Origin: Ilex aquifolium
Lineage: Eukaryota; Streptophyta; Magnoliopsida; Aquifoliales; Aquifoliaceae
Assembly: GCA_951799425.1 (NCBI GenBank)
Contig: OX637391.1
Span: 49,819,069-49,883,068 of the forward strand
Direction of reading: 5' to 3'
Length of the DNA stretch: 64,000 nucleotides
Positions 12,546-24,801 of this stretch are shown here, piece after piece. The translations under genes and the position numbers were made by a program. A model generated the notes under the pieces. It saw nothing but the letters and a program-made list of their open reading frames with translations, was not told where the DNA came from and searched no databases. The first letter of the stretch is position 1, and each line of letters begins with the position of its first letter.

Positions 12546-13644
12546 CAAAATATATTATCTATTGGAATAAAACTAAAAAATCAAACAATTGGTCTAAATC
12601 ATTCATCATAGAACATGAATTTTACAACCAAAATTCATGTTCTATTATGACATTTATTGAAATAAAATTAAAAATGAAAATATAATATTTTCTCTAGATG
12701 TATAAAATTAAGTTCGTCTGGACCTCTCGTACTTCATAGTTGCGGAATCGTTATGCACTAGGTCAATATTGAAAATTTTAGTAAAAATTCTATCTACAAA
12801 GCATTCTCGGATAGAAAACCAACGCCAGTCACAAAATCCATCTCTCCACTGTATCTTCTTTATGTAAGTGTGATTAGTAATGATCAAAATTTTGTTTTGA
12901 TAGCGCATAACTTTCAAATAACTTTAAAACACAAAACATTTCGAGAATTGAATGGAAACAAAAGAAAAAAAATTATACTTTTGACTCCAAAACATCTCGA
13001 ATTAGTTTCACACATTCTGAAACATGAGAATTTTGACTTTCTACCAACGCTTTGCCTATGTTTTCACAAATTATTTCAGTCGCTTCAGTGGAAACAACAT
13101 GAAATTTCGAGCCCTTCAAGCAATGCTTTCTTCTGACTTTCATTCAAGAATTCTTGTTTAGACCGTTCATACAATCCGTACATATGAGGAATCAATGAAA
13201 TCGAAAGTACGTCAATTCAATTCCTAAACTTCTGCACTGGACAGATGTAGTTGTTTCACTTCCACGCAGTTGACATTTTTATGGTCACAGTAAATCATAA
13301 GATAACTCATCCCAAAAAGAAGTCCAACAATTAGACTTTCCCATAGTACAAGTCATACTAGTAAGACTCTGTTCAACATTTCAACTCAACAAAATCTCGT
13401 CCCAACAAGTTGGGATCGACTATATAAATCTTATTTCGTCATTGGTTTTTGTCATTTCTAAGCAGCAAGCAGAGGAGGAACTGGAGGGGGGAAGGTTTGC
13501 ACCTTGATAAACTGGTTCTGTAATTTGAATCACTTTCTTTAATTAAAATTTTGCTTGGGAGCATCCAACTGTTTTCAGGATTCCCACAGTCCTCTACAAT
13601 ATTGGTACATAAAAAAGAATGTTGTCAAAACCAAAATTTAAAGT
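12546..13644. other. Foldback fragment and unassigned sequence downstream of PDK1
   Basis: The stretch 12546-12690 matches the interior of the foldback element at 4090-4220 (shared ATCTATTGGAATAAAACTA and GAACATGAATTTTACAACC), so it is a piece of another copy joined to the end of the copia fossil. From 12700 to 13644 no repeat, gene or motif is recognised. The 3' untranslated region of PDK1 should occupy the part nearest 13644. Confidence 0.5.
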
Positions 13645-16600
13645 TCACCGATTTTGAAGAGCCTCGATCGCCTTTTTCCACTGCAACGCTCTCTGTTTCG
13701 CATCCTCGAATGATAAAACCTTTTTTGGCTGTACCATTGCAAACAGATAAATATACAAGTAAATTCGATAAAACATGTGAATAGTTAATGCAATGGAAGT
13801 GCCAGAAAATTTCTTGTTCCTTTTTCCTACAGCCATTCTAATCAGGATCGGACCATGAATTTAACTCAGGGTGGACCCTAAATTACATGCTGAAGGTTTT
13901 ATATCGATAAAAAGCAAATTACAAACTATAAAATAACTCCATTCGATTCAAAATTTGTTTGAATCTGTTTGAATGGTGTCCTTAACGTGCCCATAGCCAT
14001 TTAGGTATAGATCTATATGGAAGTAATAGGGTGGGCACTAGAACATATATTTAAGGGTGTTTAATACATTTATACACAAACATATATAATTATAGTTATT
14101 TAAAACTATTTGAGGGTGGGCAGGGTACCACCCTGGGCCAAGGGTGACTCCGCCCATGCCAGTGACCACTCCCTAGATTATCTGGAAAGCGTTAAAGAAT
14201 AGTGTGAAATCATACTATGTATTTTCAGACTTTTAGGATGAAAACATCTTTGCATTTACATATTTACATCCACAATCCTGGAGTGTTCAAGATAGATGAA
14301 ATGCAACTTAATTTACCTCAACAAAATCTTGTCTCAAGACAACTGTAATGACGGTAAGAAATTAAATTTATCAAAGTGGAGATGCACCAGGGAAAAAACA
14401 AGAAAAGGGACTTACTGTGCAAATCTTGAAATGCGAAGGGCTCACGACTTGGATGTTAAGGTCATTAGGGTTGTCAGACCAAATGATGCTCCCTTTAACC
14501 ACCAGCTTCGACGGGTCCACGTATATCAACTTCGGCTTGTTGGTGAGAATAAGCTGTACTTTCTTGTTTGTCAGTTTCCGTATTTTCTTGACCATGGAAA
14601 TCATGAGAACAGATTCACCAGGCTCCAAAAATTGTTGCCTGCTCACAGGCCAGTAGAAAAATTAGACGGGTCAAGTTGATGACCGACGGAATGATGTATA
14701 TGCTGCAGCATGGTCTGTGTGTGCAAAAAAAACTCTTACTAGACTCCATTAATGATCTCAAATGGCATTTCTCAAATGCTTTGTGAAATCACCAAATTAC
14801 CACAACCACCAAAACCCCAGACCAAACACCTAATCTACACAGGCACACACTTTCTATCCTCCTCATTGATGTAACATTACACACACACACAGGTTTTTGT
14901 TTATAATTCTCTTTGAATTAAATCATATATGTATGTCGGTCGGGGAGTTAGGGACTCTGGTGATCAAGTCCTCTCTCTTCTCTCCGATTTGCAATGGTGG
15001 TGAATGGTTAGTGGAGGTGTTGTCAGGTTTGTAGTGGATGTGATCTGACTATGTCATTTGTTCACAATAGATTAAAGGTGGTGTTGAATTAGGAGTCGTT
15101 TGTGATTGTGATTCGATGCTTATGTGTGGGTGTATGGAGACAGAGAGAGTGGTGCTGTTAGTAGTTTAGGTTCAAGTCGGAGGGACAAGCTTTTTAATAA
15201 ATTTTTCTTTAATTTTATAAATACCATTTTGCTTTTCAATTTTTAATTTTCTGTGTATTATAAGGGCAAAAGGGGATTTTAAAAAGGGGCATGACATAAG
15301 AGGATCCCAGTTGTGTACTGGCCATTGACTGACATATAAGGCACCAGTGAAGTCAAATTTCGGACCATAATGGGTGCAGAGTAGTTTCAGAAACAACAAG
15401 AGCGGGGCTATTAATAAAGTGTTTCTTATCAAAAAAAAGAAACAAGAAGAGCGGGAGATATCATGGGGTGTCATTATATTCCCAACAATTAAAAGCTCAT
15501 CAACAAATATTTGGAACAATATTGAAAAATACACAAGATAGTAGTAGCCATTGCCACTCACAGAAGTATGTTGCATGAGATCCAGTTTCACTGTATTGGT
15601 CAGTAACCACAATTTGCAATATATATGTGGTAATAATATTAGTTGATCATTTTACAAAGTTCACAACTCAGCCACATGCAACTGAAAGACTCTGAATTAA
15701 GGTTTCGAATAAATAAATGCAAATAGTGGGAGTATCTGAAATTACCATTTTGAATCAAAGGAGTCAATTGAAGCAAGCCTAGTTATACTACCAGCTTCAG
15801 AAGAGGACGCAGCACCACCATTTCCATCATTTTGTCTTGTTGAACTATCCCCAATGTGTGATGGGTTCCACGAAGAATCCTGATCATCACTCTCACTTGA
15901 CTGAGCCTAAAGAATTGAGAAAACAATGTGAGACAGTAATTGCAATCATTTCACCAAAAACAACAAAGATGCCAGAGAAAGTGGGAATTTTTGGACTAAG
16001 ATTTTGAAGCATCAAGAAACGCATACCTTTGGCTCCAAAACAAGTTTTGGAGGGTTTTGTGCCCTTAGATTCTCCCAGTCAACTCCCTTAAAGAAAGGAT
16101 GCATCTTGAGTGAAGCATAACCATCAGGTCCAGCACCCGGTCTTCTACTAGGGTCAATATCCTGAGTATTTTTCGTGAAATTCGAATTAAGACACTTCAA
16201 TAAAGATGATAGAAGCAATATACAATGAGCAGCTGAATAAAAACAATAAACTATGACCATTATAGGAAATTTCTTTGTCAAATTCTGCATATAATTCAAA
16301 AAATCTGCAAGGTTTTTGTGGCTTGTATCTCGAGTATTGCCCGAGAAAAAGGCTCATGGAAAATACATCTAGTTTCCATGAACTATATCCTTTTAAGGTT
16401 TCTACCTCAGATTGTCAACACACATAGCATACACCCTCATAAATTTCAAAGAAATTTCATTCATTAAGTTTATGGAGTTCAAGAATTTGAGGTTTTTGGA
16501 CTAGTAGTCCCTGTTATGACAAGTAATTTCCCAATAAATGCGACAATAGTGGCCAATGTAACTTTCTAACACGTTGGAATTTTAAGATTGTCATTTCCTA

Positions 16601-19600
16601 TATATACGAGAGTTTCCCTCTTTTGATTGGATTCAAAATTCTATTTTGAACAGACACAAGGAGAAGAAAATCTCCATTTGTACCATCTACAAACATTTGA
16701 GCAAATGGTCCAATAAATATGATCAAGCATGTACAAAGATTTGCATTACATCCCCCTTTCTCTCGCGCTTCCCTTTTGCAGGATAAAGTTGGTCTGAAAA
16801 CATATGGACACACGAGAAATTCCTTTCCTTCCTTTATGTAACTCCAATAACATGGCTCCTCTCTTTTTTACCCTCTGGAAGAATTTTGTATGTTAAAATC
16901 AGAAATGTGATACTATGGAAACCTGTATCCCACTGAAGGTAATAAGACACAAAATAGGGCTGTCTTGTGAATAGTCTTCACATTTTGTAAATCCTCAAGC
17001 ATCATATTGCTAAGAAGTTTGCCACAAACTGTCCTCACTTAATCCACGATGCCTTATTGTTGCTATTTGGGATTGGCATATCAAATGCCCATACTAAATT
17101 TACCCTAGACATGTAAAATTTAAAATATAAGATTTGATTTGACTAGGATTTAGTTAATAATGGAGGAAGATGAGGAAGATAATCTATACGAGCCAAAAAC
17201 AGTTTGAGAAGATAACATATTAAACCATGTAGCTTTATCATTACATAGGTATGTGCAAGTTATTTTGGCATCCATTCCATGAGAGGTTAGGAATTTTTCA
17301 CATTGGTATGTCAACATCCCGATGAATAAATGTCCACAGCTGAGTCGATGAAATATACTCAGAACCTATTCTGGGTTGAGGATTGAGTGAAATCTAAAGC
17401 TTTTTCTATATCAAAAAATTGTAGGCGCTAAGATAATGGGCAATGGAATTTAAAAAATAAAGATACAGACATGCATAGCATAATTCAAAGAATATTGAAG
17501 CTAATAAAGGCAGTTAAGATATTGCTTACCAATAGCCTATCAATGAGATCTCTAGCTGATTCTGAGAAATAGTTTGGAAATCTAATATCTCTGGCAATGA
17601 TTCTTTGGAAAATGAGCCATTCACTTGCATCTTTAAAGGGTGAAGTTCCTGAAAGCATCTGATACAAGGTGCAGCCAAGTGCCCAGAGGTCATTTCTGTT
17701 AGAATTCATTCAAGAGAAGTGAATAAATCATACTACAAAGATGGTACATGATAAAGAATAAAATGCCAAAACAAGTACAATGGTAGGAACCAATTATTAC
17801 CAAAAGATACATAAAAAATTTGCTCACCCAAAAGTTGCAGGAGAAGAATTTAAGACTTCTGGAGGGACATAAGCAGCTGTTCCCACAAAGGTACAAGCCT
17901 TATCATCTGAAGACATAATCCCAATGATTTAGCACATAATCATAGCAACTTATTTATCTGTGTGGGTGTAGGTGTACATTACATAAAGTAAGCATGCCAT
18001 CAATATGTCTCATTATGGTCTGACATATTTACCTGATGCTGCGTTAGGAAGGACTGTTATCCGGCTATCCTGCATAGGCTTCACGCTACCAAAGTCAGCA
18101 ATTTTAATATGCCCTTCAGCATTAAGCAGCAGGTTCTCTGGCTGTAGTTCAAGAAAATGTCAGCATTTTTCATATGATGAGACGCTGCATTCATGCGGTG
18201 AAATACCTTAATATCCCGATGTATCAATCCCATATTATGTATGTATTCAAGAGCATCTACAACTTCAGCAGAATAAAAGCGAGCTTCGTCCTCTGACAAA
18301 CGTCCTTTCTGCACCCACAGAAATTCACTGGAAATTAGACATCATATGACAACTTGGCAGAAGAAGCTGAATGACAAACTTGCAGTTCGGGAAAAAAAAT
18401 TGACACCTAGAAGAATAACATAGAGCTAGAATATAAGTTGGCAAGAATCTCAAATACAACTGGAAATATTCAAAGATGTCTGTGTTGACTATAAGCTAAA
18501 TTGCAGTGAATTCAGAATCTTCACTCTATGCAAATTTATTCAGAAAAATTCAAGTGACTAAGAAAAACAATCAATAAATCACCATTGTAGACAAACAATT
18601 TGGAGGCTTTCCAATGATATACAAAGAAACCAGGCTCCAAAATTTTTTAAATTTCCTTACCCTGGTTATTTGATCAAAAAGTTCTCCACCTTCACAGGAT
18701 TCAAGCGCCATGTCTTCACAACATAATCAAACGCACTCATGTCAAATCATAATCCAAAACCCAAATTCTCCAAAAAAAGACAAACATAGTGAGTGAAGGA
18801 AAAAACCAGATTATCCTACGAAAATCTGGATTATTAAATCCCTAACCAGACTGCGACCAAGAATACTTACACAGGGAAAAACTATCTTGAAATGTAAAAT
18901 ACAGCCGCACGACGCCAGGATGATCCAACTGATCGAGCACAATACGCTCTAACTTCACATAAGCAGTTTTATTTTCTTTTGTAATGAACTTTTTGTCCAT
19001 AATCTTCAAGGCATACACAATTCCTGTGTCTTTCTTCTTTGCTCTGACAACCTAGAGCCACCATACGTGAAACATTAAGTGAATGTCAATAAGAAGAGTA
19101 TAATGACATGTTAAATGCATACTTTAAGAAGCAAACTAAGGACACCAGAAATGATAGAAAGGCAAAAGGTCCATTAATCTATCATATTACAATTGCAGCA
19201 ATTCAAACAAGGAGGTCTTCAACAAACAATATTAATATTGTTGAAAGGAATAAAAAACACAGAAAGCAGAGATGAATAAAGGTAAAACTCTGAAGTATCT
19301 GCTAGATGAAATGGCATATTTTACTTTCACATCCCAATAAGATTGTGTGCGATGCAAGGTATTAATGAAAAGGGTATATTCATACTATGTAAGCCGCAAC
19401 TTCCAATGAATACATGCTGGAACCGAGACAACATGAACACAAAAATTTCCAAATCAAACAATGGCATCACATAGAAAAAGCAATGTTTCACTGAAAAACA
19501 ATTTCCTCCATTTCCCATCCAATCAGAGCAAGGACAACAAATCAAACAACACAACAGAGGATCCTTCCTGTCAAGTTAGAGCATCTCCAATAATGCTCCC

Positions 19601-20722
19601 TATTTTAAAGAGCATCTTTGATGAAAAGTTAAAATAAACAGCGAAATTTTTTTAACAAATCTAATTCTAATAGAACTCTCTATTTTAGCTAGTTCAAATT
19701 AAGACTCTATTGGAGATGAAATTTTAGGAATTGACTCTCTATAATAGAGAATTGAGTGGGAATAGTGAGTCTATTGAAGATGCTCTTACTTCCCAATCTT
19801 AAGCCTTGAATGCTGTTAAAGTTATGCACCAGGATAATTTTTGGCAATCAAGTCTTTCAACATCTGATGCAATTTCAGCCAGAATGTACGACTTTACAGC
19901 TTAGAAACTCCCCAAATTTCAACAAGCTACATGATACCTCTACTAACGAACCTCCATCAAAGAGATTAGTAGTTCATTCAAGCTCGTATTGAGTAAGTAT
20001 TACAGAGATTTTTCACAGATTATATGCAGAAGATTTAACAGTTGTTTTAGGAAATTCCAAATTACAAGCTCATATCCTTCCAAAACAATTCATCCCCCCC
20101 CCAAAAAAAAAAAAAAAAGAAAGAACCAACAAAAAAAACAACAACAACAAAATCACACATATTTCCTGCTGGAGGTAAGAACTATTCTAGTTATCTACCA
20201 TTTTGCTGCATAACGGATGAAACGAATTGATATTATGATTTACGAACCAATTCCTAAATAAGATGTCATCGAATACCAATAAGACTCAAAACAAACGTAC
20301 AAGAGAAGAAATTAAGAAGATAGAAATGAGGATGACACAGGAGATTCAACCATAATAATAACCAAATATGCATAACCCACTAGTCTACCATTAACATAAA
20401 TCAAACTAACAACATGAAACACAAGAAAGAAGCAAAATTAATATAGCCAAGACAATGGAACAGGCCAAAACAGATTGAAAATAAGTGAAAAAAGACCAAC
20501 CTTGGAATAAGAACCGACTCCGTAGATCTTGCCCAATTCAAAGTCTTGTATGGTGAAACTCTCTTGTGGTGCCCTAAATGCAAAGCTCTTAGATCTCTGT
20601 ACAAAATTCCCACCACCACCACCATGAGATGAATTATCGTCCTGAATCCTAAGCTTTGAATCAAAATCCTTCTCCATATTAATATTTGTGGCTGCTGCTC
20701 CTCCCCCAACCAATGCCAACAT
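13645..20722 (-). CDS. PDK1: 3-phosphoinositide-dependent protein kinase 1 (eleven exons)
   Basis: Exons (minus strand): 20722-20501, 19051-18871, 18713-18661, 18308-18207, 18141-18033, 17906-17828, 17695-17530, 16161-16027, 15906-15746, 14638-14416, 13728-13645. All junctions are GT-AG and in frame, giving 504 residues (Arabidopsis PDK1 has about 490). The AGC-kinase domain covers about residues 60-330: glycine loop [12 protein letters not shown] (about 64-75), catalytic-lysine motif YALKIMDK (Lys90), HRDIKPENLL (about 182-191), ADFGS (Asp202), activation segment [13 protein letters not shown]. The linker contains [17 protein letters not shown]-terminal PH domain (about 400-500) has [16 protein letters not shown] and ends [20 protein letters not shown]. 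The enzyme phosphorylates AGC-kinase activation loops in plasma-membrane and auxin-related signalling. The start matches the plant MLA...MEK N-terminus. No breaks are seen. Confidence 0.96.
13850..14165. repeat. Probable degraded transposon in PDK1 intron 10
   Basis: The left part reads CTCAGGGTGGACCC. The right part reads GGTACCACCCTGGGCCAAGG followed by GTGACTCCGCCCATGCC, a phrase typical of the ends of abundant plant DNA transposons. The inverted match between the two ends is weak and no target duplication was found, so this is a tentative call. Confidence 0.3.
14639..15745. other. PDK1 intron 9, no further feature
   Basis: An intron of 1.1 kb with a short (CA)n at 14880-14892. An open stretch on the minus strand at 15172-15612 carries no recognisable domain. 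Confidence 0.6.
16162..17529. other. PDK1 intron 7, no further feature
   Basis: A 1.37-kb intron between the kinase C-lobe exons. No repeat with readable ends and no coding motif was seen. Confidence 0.6.
19579..19785. mobile_element. PIF/Harbinger (Tourist-like) MITE in PDK1 intron 1
   Basis: The ends read GAGCATCTCCAATAATGCTC and, reversed, GAGCATCTTCAATAGACTCA. The flanking duplication TTA is at 19576-19578 and 19786-19788. It is 207 bp, non-coding and self-complementary. The GAGCATCTCCAA terminus is a widespread plant Tourist-type signature. Confidence 0.85.
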
Positions 20723-21009
20723 TTCTCTCTCTAGAATTCCCTATAAAATGGCAAACACTTTCACATAAAAACATACGTAAGCGAATAGGGATGTTATAAC
20801 TCTCTTTCTCTCTCTAAAAACAGCGCTTTGTCTCTCTAGAAATCTTGGAACAAGAGTTGGACCGTTGAACAGCAGAGCAATTGCAGTACTAGATCCAACC
20901 CATATCACATCTGATTTGATTCTATTCATATATTCTCTTTCTTCGAACCAAATTGATAAAGCCCACCATTTCAAACCACCCAAAAAGCAAATGATTCCTT
21001 ATACACAGC

Positions 21010-21051
<42 letters not shown>

Positions 21052-21130
21052 GTGTGTATATATATGGATATCTCTGCAAAGGTCTCAGCTTTATTTTCTC
21101 ATAAACCTAGAAAGCTAAACAGAAGGTGAA
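20723..21130 (-). promoter_or_regulatory. PDK1 5' leader and core promoter region
   Basis: Reading the minus strand toward the ATG at 20722, a TATA-like stretch (ATATATACACAC, about 21052-21066) is followed by a GA-microsatellite of about 34 bp (CT on the plus strand, 21009-21043) and other GAGAGA clusters at 20800-20840. GA-rich leaders are common in plant genes. The transcription start is inferred, not seen. Confidence 0.4.
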
Positions 21131-22026
21131 TGAAAATATGGGGATGGAAGAGCACATGGGAATGAATGATGGGTATCATTCATTTTCATTTCATTCATTC
21201 ATCATCCAATTTTTTCTTGTTTTCTCTCTCAACAAATCACTCTCTCTCCCTCTACATAGGTCCTAAAAAGTAGGGGAAATAGGAAGGTGATGCTGTCTAT
21301 GATTGGGGGCTACGGCTACCCTCCCGTCCAAAATGGCCTCACGCACCTGCTTCCATTGCTCCAATCGTAACTGTAAAAAAATAGAGAAAATTACAAAACT
21401 TTGGTGCCCAAAAGAAAAAAAAAGAGAAAATAAAGGGTTCCTCATTGTAAATATTTTTCACACTATCCGGATCCGGAGTATATAAAAGAGTGGCTTAGCG
21501 TTTTATTAGTGAACACGTGGCAGTATTTGGGAAGGTTTTGTGTTTTGGAAGGTTGAAATTTGAAAGAGCTGAGTTAAATTAGGTCCGATATTAGGTGTCT
21601 AAATTAAGTCCATTTAGTATTTTCTAATTCTAGAGGCTTACGGTTTTCGATTATGTCAAATTAATCAAAAATGTAAAAATAAAAATAAAAAACAAAATAA
21701 TGTGATATTGATATGGTAATTGGTAAGTAAATTTTGAATTTTAAATAAATAAATATGGAATAAAAAATATTATCACACCATTTAATCTTTATTTTTTATT
21801 ATCAATTTAACATTTTTCTATGCTTTTCATCACTTTAAAATTTATTTTTGGGATTCTATATATGGTTTTCTTTTATCCCAAACATACTAGATATCCATAT
21901 TTTTAAAAATATATAATGTTCCATTTAAATGACATAGTATTGAATATTATTTCCATTAAAATTGTGAAAAATATTCATTAAACATTTGACTTGATTTGTT
22001 GACCTAGTGATATAATTTCATTGTAA
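21131..22026. other. Intergenic upstream of PDK1
   Basis: A short minus-strand open stretch ending near 21263 has no recognisable domain. The remainder is AT-rich and featureless. Confidence 0.5.
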
Positions 22027-22823
22027 GATCATCTCAAATGAAAATCCAAACTCTTATACTCCGTTTAGTAGGAAAGATGAAAAGTAGGAGGGATACATTT
22101 TCTATCCTCAAAAGAAGGAAAGTAAGAATAATACACTTTACTTTTTTTGTATTTGGTTAAATGGATGGAAAATAAAAATAAATAAATTTTTTTTTTGTGC
22201 TTGGTAAGATAGAAAAAATATTTTTTTCATTTTTTTAATTTATCATTGTATTTATATATGAAATTAATATATACATAATATATGTATATATCAAATGATA
22301 TCTAGACAAATAAAATACATTTCAATACAAATAATTAACTTTTCATTCTCTTTCCTTTCAATTTTGGAGGGATTAATTTTGGTGAGTTGGAAGGAAAGCT
22401 CATCCGTCCACTTTTCCATCCATCATATTTCCATTCCTTACCAAATATGATATTTTATCTATCCCCTTCAACTTTTCATCATTCCAACTTTTCATTCTTC
22501 TATTTTTCTACAGTACCAAACGGAGCATTAGTCAAATTTGAGTACAAAAAAGAGTAAAAAAACTTGATTTGGTATAGACCTCTCAAATAGAAAAACTCAA
22601 ATTTAAAAGAGATTAAAATATGACCATTGAATATTTAAAGGAGAGTGTAATCTCACAATTAAATTATTTGGGTATGAATTTGAGTCTCTTTTTATTTGAG
22701 TAAAAAAATAAGTCTCTCCCTTCATCTGATATGGGTATAGGTCTAATATTGGAAAAAAAAATTTAAGAGTATTTTACTCAAATTTAAATTTGAGTTTAAA
22801 AAAGATTAAGATCGAAGATGGTC
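22027..22823. mobile_element. PIF/Harbinger-type MITE carrying a nested insertion
   Basis: The outer ends are GATCATCTCAAATG and, reversed, GACCATCTTCGATC. The flanking TAA is at 22024-22026 and 22824-22826. Internal sequence with repeated ACTCAAATTTAAATTTGAGT phrases is shared with the element at 62714-63062. It is interrupted by the element at 22057-22527. Without that insertion it is about 320 bp. Confidence 0.75.
22057..22527. mobile_element. MITE nested in the Harbinger-type element
   Basis: The inverted ends are TACTCCGTTTAGTA and TGCTCCGTTTGGTA, followed on both sides by GATGAAAAGT-type sequence. The flanking TTA (22054-22056 and 22528-22530) reads as a target duplication. It is 471 bp, without coding sequence. 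The ends resemble abundant plant elements starting CTCCGTTTGG. Family assignment between PIF/Harbinger and hAT is open; the 3-bp duplication favours Harbinger. Confidence 0.7.
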
Positions 22824-23041
22824 TAACCGCTGAATTAAGACTAATTTTTAATGTTTGATAGGGTCCACACGATGACTTCAATTACTATCCCAAATTTGGG
22901 ATTCGTAACATTGCTATTTCTTGTTTGACCAGCTGCTTTGATTTTGACGAAAAAAAGAGGTGGTGGATAACGCTGTCACAAGCTCCCATGTTAAAGTTAT
23001 CGAAACAATGTACTTGCCTTGGTGGCTCCTCCTTTTCTTAC

Positions 23042-23229
23042 TTTTTTTGGTCAGATCATCCGGTATCTGAAAGTCACTTTGGGCTCCGACTAATCTAGAT
23101 TCGAGCCGGGTAGGACCACAAGGGCGGCAAAGCTCTCCCTACCGAGCGCAACTGCGTTCCCAAAACTCGAACTCGAGACCTTGGTTAAGCTAGAACAGTC
23201 CCTTATCAACTGATCTAACGCTCGTTGGT
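23042..23229 (-). mobile_element. tRNA-derived SINE with 17-bp target duplications
   Basis: On the minus strand the element begins near ACCAACGAGCGTTAG. It has an A-box-like TAGATCAGTTGATAAGG and a B-box-like GGTCTCGAGTTCGAG, continues through CCTACCCGGCTCGAAT, and ends in an A/T-rich tail (ACCAAAAAAAG). It is flanked by perfect direct repeats GCTCCTCCTTTTCTTAC at 23025-23041 and 23230-23246. These are the hallmarks of LINE-mobilised SINE insertion. The perfect repeats suggest a fairly recent event. Confidence 0.88.
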
Positions 23230-23525
23230 GCTCCTCCTTTTCTTACATCTTCTGTTTGATTGTCAAGAAAAAGTGAAGGAGAATACAATTCGAATATTGC
23301 ATCTCAAAACTTTTGTGTTACTTGTGACATAGGAAAAAACACTTCTTCAAAACGTCTCTGTTTAGGACTCTTCAAAACCGTAGTGTGCACCGTGACAAAA
23401 AAAAAAAATGTGTTCTAGAGGGAAAAAAAACAAAATTTGTAGCGGTAGTATTGTCATAAAAGATTAATTTATTGCAATAAATATTATTTGAGATGAACTA
23501 TTGCTGCCACAAATACTTTTTGAAA

Positions 23526-23670
23526 TAAGCAATGCTACATGAATTTAAAAACTAGATTTGATAATTACAACCATTGATTTCACTGTGGGTCCCAATAATT
23601 ATTGAGACCCACAACCTATTCAATGATTGTGATTATCATGTCTAGTTTTTAAATACATGTAGCATTACTC
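23526..23670. mobile_element. Mutator-like MITE of the AATGCTA family
   Basis: The ends are TAAGCAATGCTACATG and, reversed, GAGTAATGCTACATG, each followed by TTTAAAAACTAGA-like sequence. The flanking TTTTGAAA is present at 23518-23525 and 23671-23678. It is 145 bp, self-complementary and non-coding. Confidence 0.75.
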
Positions 23671-24801
23671 TTTTGAAACTTTACTTATTGTAGCGAGGTG
23701 TTGTGACGTTATGTCTCATCATAATAAGTAGAGCATTAAAAAGATTTTATGACGACAACAAGTCATCTCAAATAGTATGTGTGACAACAAATAAATTTTT
23801 TAGGACTGTATTATCATAACAAAAAATATTTTTTTCTTCAAAACATGTTTGTTTTGTGACTATGGAAACAGTTGTGCACACCTCGATTAATCCCCTCTTC
23901 TGTCCGATCAAAAACAGTTCATCCACGCCGGGACTAAGATATTCATGAGGGATAAATCGTTCATGGTCTGACCCTAAAAAATTGTCAAGATCCGAAATAG
24001 GACGTCTGGATTTACATCTCGCCTCTATTATTACTTGAGTTACCTTTGAAGTTAAATCAACTGATTTTTTGAGTTCTCTTCTCGAGCATATTATCTGAAG
24101 AAACTTCATCCAGTGTTCCACTTTGATACAATCCCACACAAAAAAACAAGTGCTTATCCAAGTATGTGCATATACCCTTTTTTTGTAGATCATCTTTGCC
24201 CATACTCCCGGGACCCAGTTCAATCAATTATGTTAGTATTATGCTATCAAGGAAACATGGTGTGGAACACACAACATGGGCAGGCCCCATGCATTTATAA
24301 AGTCTCCAACCCCCAAAAGAATTGCCACCGAGCCCATATGGTCCAATATCGGGACAAGAGACGCATAAATTTACACATCCAGAGTTCAAGACGTTCTCAT
24401 TGAATTACATACATTTGAGATTGACGCTACAATCGTGAGTGTCACTGATTTTGTACGAATTTGTTCAGTAATCAAACAAGAGAGACATAAATCGATACAT
24501 CCTAAGTTTGACATCTTTCGGCTCAATAAAATGTAAATTTAATTAATAAATAAGTGTTTACGTACATTCGAGATTTTGAATAGAATCGTGCCTAAGAAAG
24601 CATGATTGAAATTGCTATCAATCCACATGCATATCCTACTTTGATGGGGGAACAGGAACACTTTGGCATGGAAAACCAAGCATGCAACGTCCTTATCACG
24701 AGGAAACATTTAGTGAAACCGCATCAAAATGGGTCCCTTTAAAGACTTGGATTCCAAAAATGGTCATAGCTGAGATTTAAGAGCAATACCATTTAGAAGT
24801 G
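23671..24801. other. Intergenic, with a dispersed repeat tail
   Basis: The segment 23877-23970 (ACCTCGATTAATCCCCTC through GGGATAAATC) is matched at 61227-61311. It resembles a SINE-like or other retroposon tail. An open stretch across it on the minus strand (23768-24223) has no recognisable domain and is not called. The rest is featureless. Confidence 0.45.

Noticed and set aside
14296-14679. 127-codon open frame on the plus strand
   Set aside because: Antisense to PDK1 exon 10 (PH domain); no homology recognised.
15172-15612. 146-codon open frame on the minus strand
   Set aside because: Falls within PDK1 intron 9, with no recognisable domain and no splice sites that would add it in frame.
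21263-21445. Short minus-strand frame upstream of PDK1 (LEQWKQVREAILDGR...)
   Set aside because: It looks protein-like but is only a few dozen codons, with no recognised family and no start or splice context.
23768-24223. 151-codon open frame on the minus strand
   Set aside because: Part of it is a dispersed repeat also found at 61227-61311; no protein family recognised.
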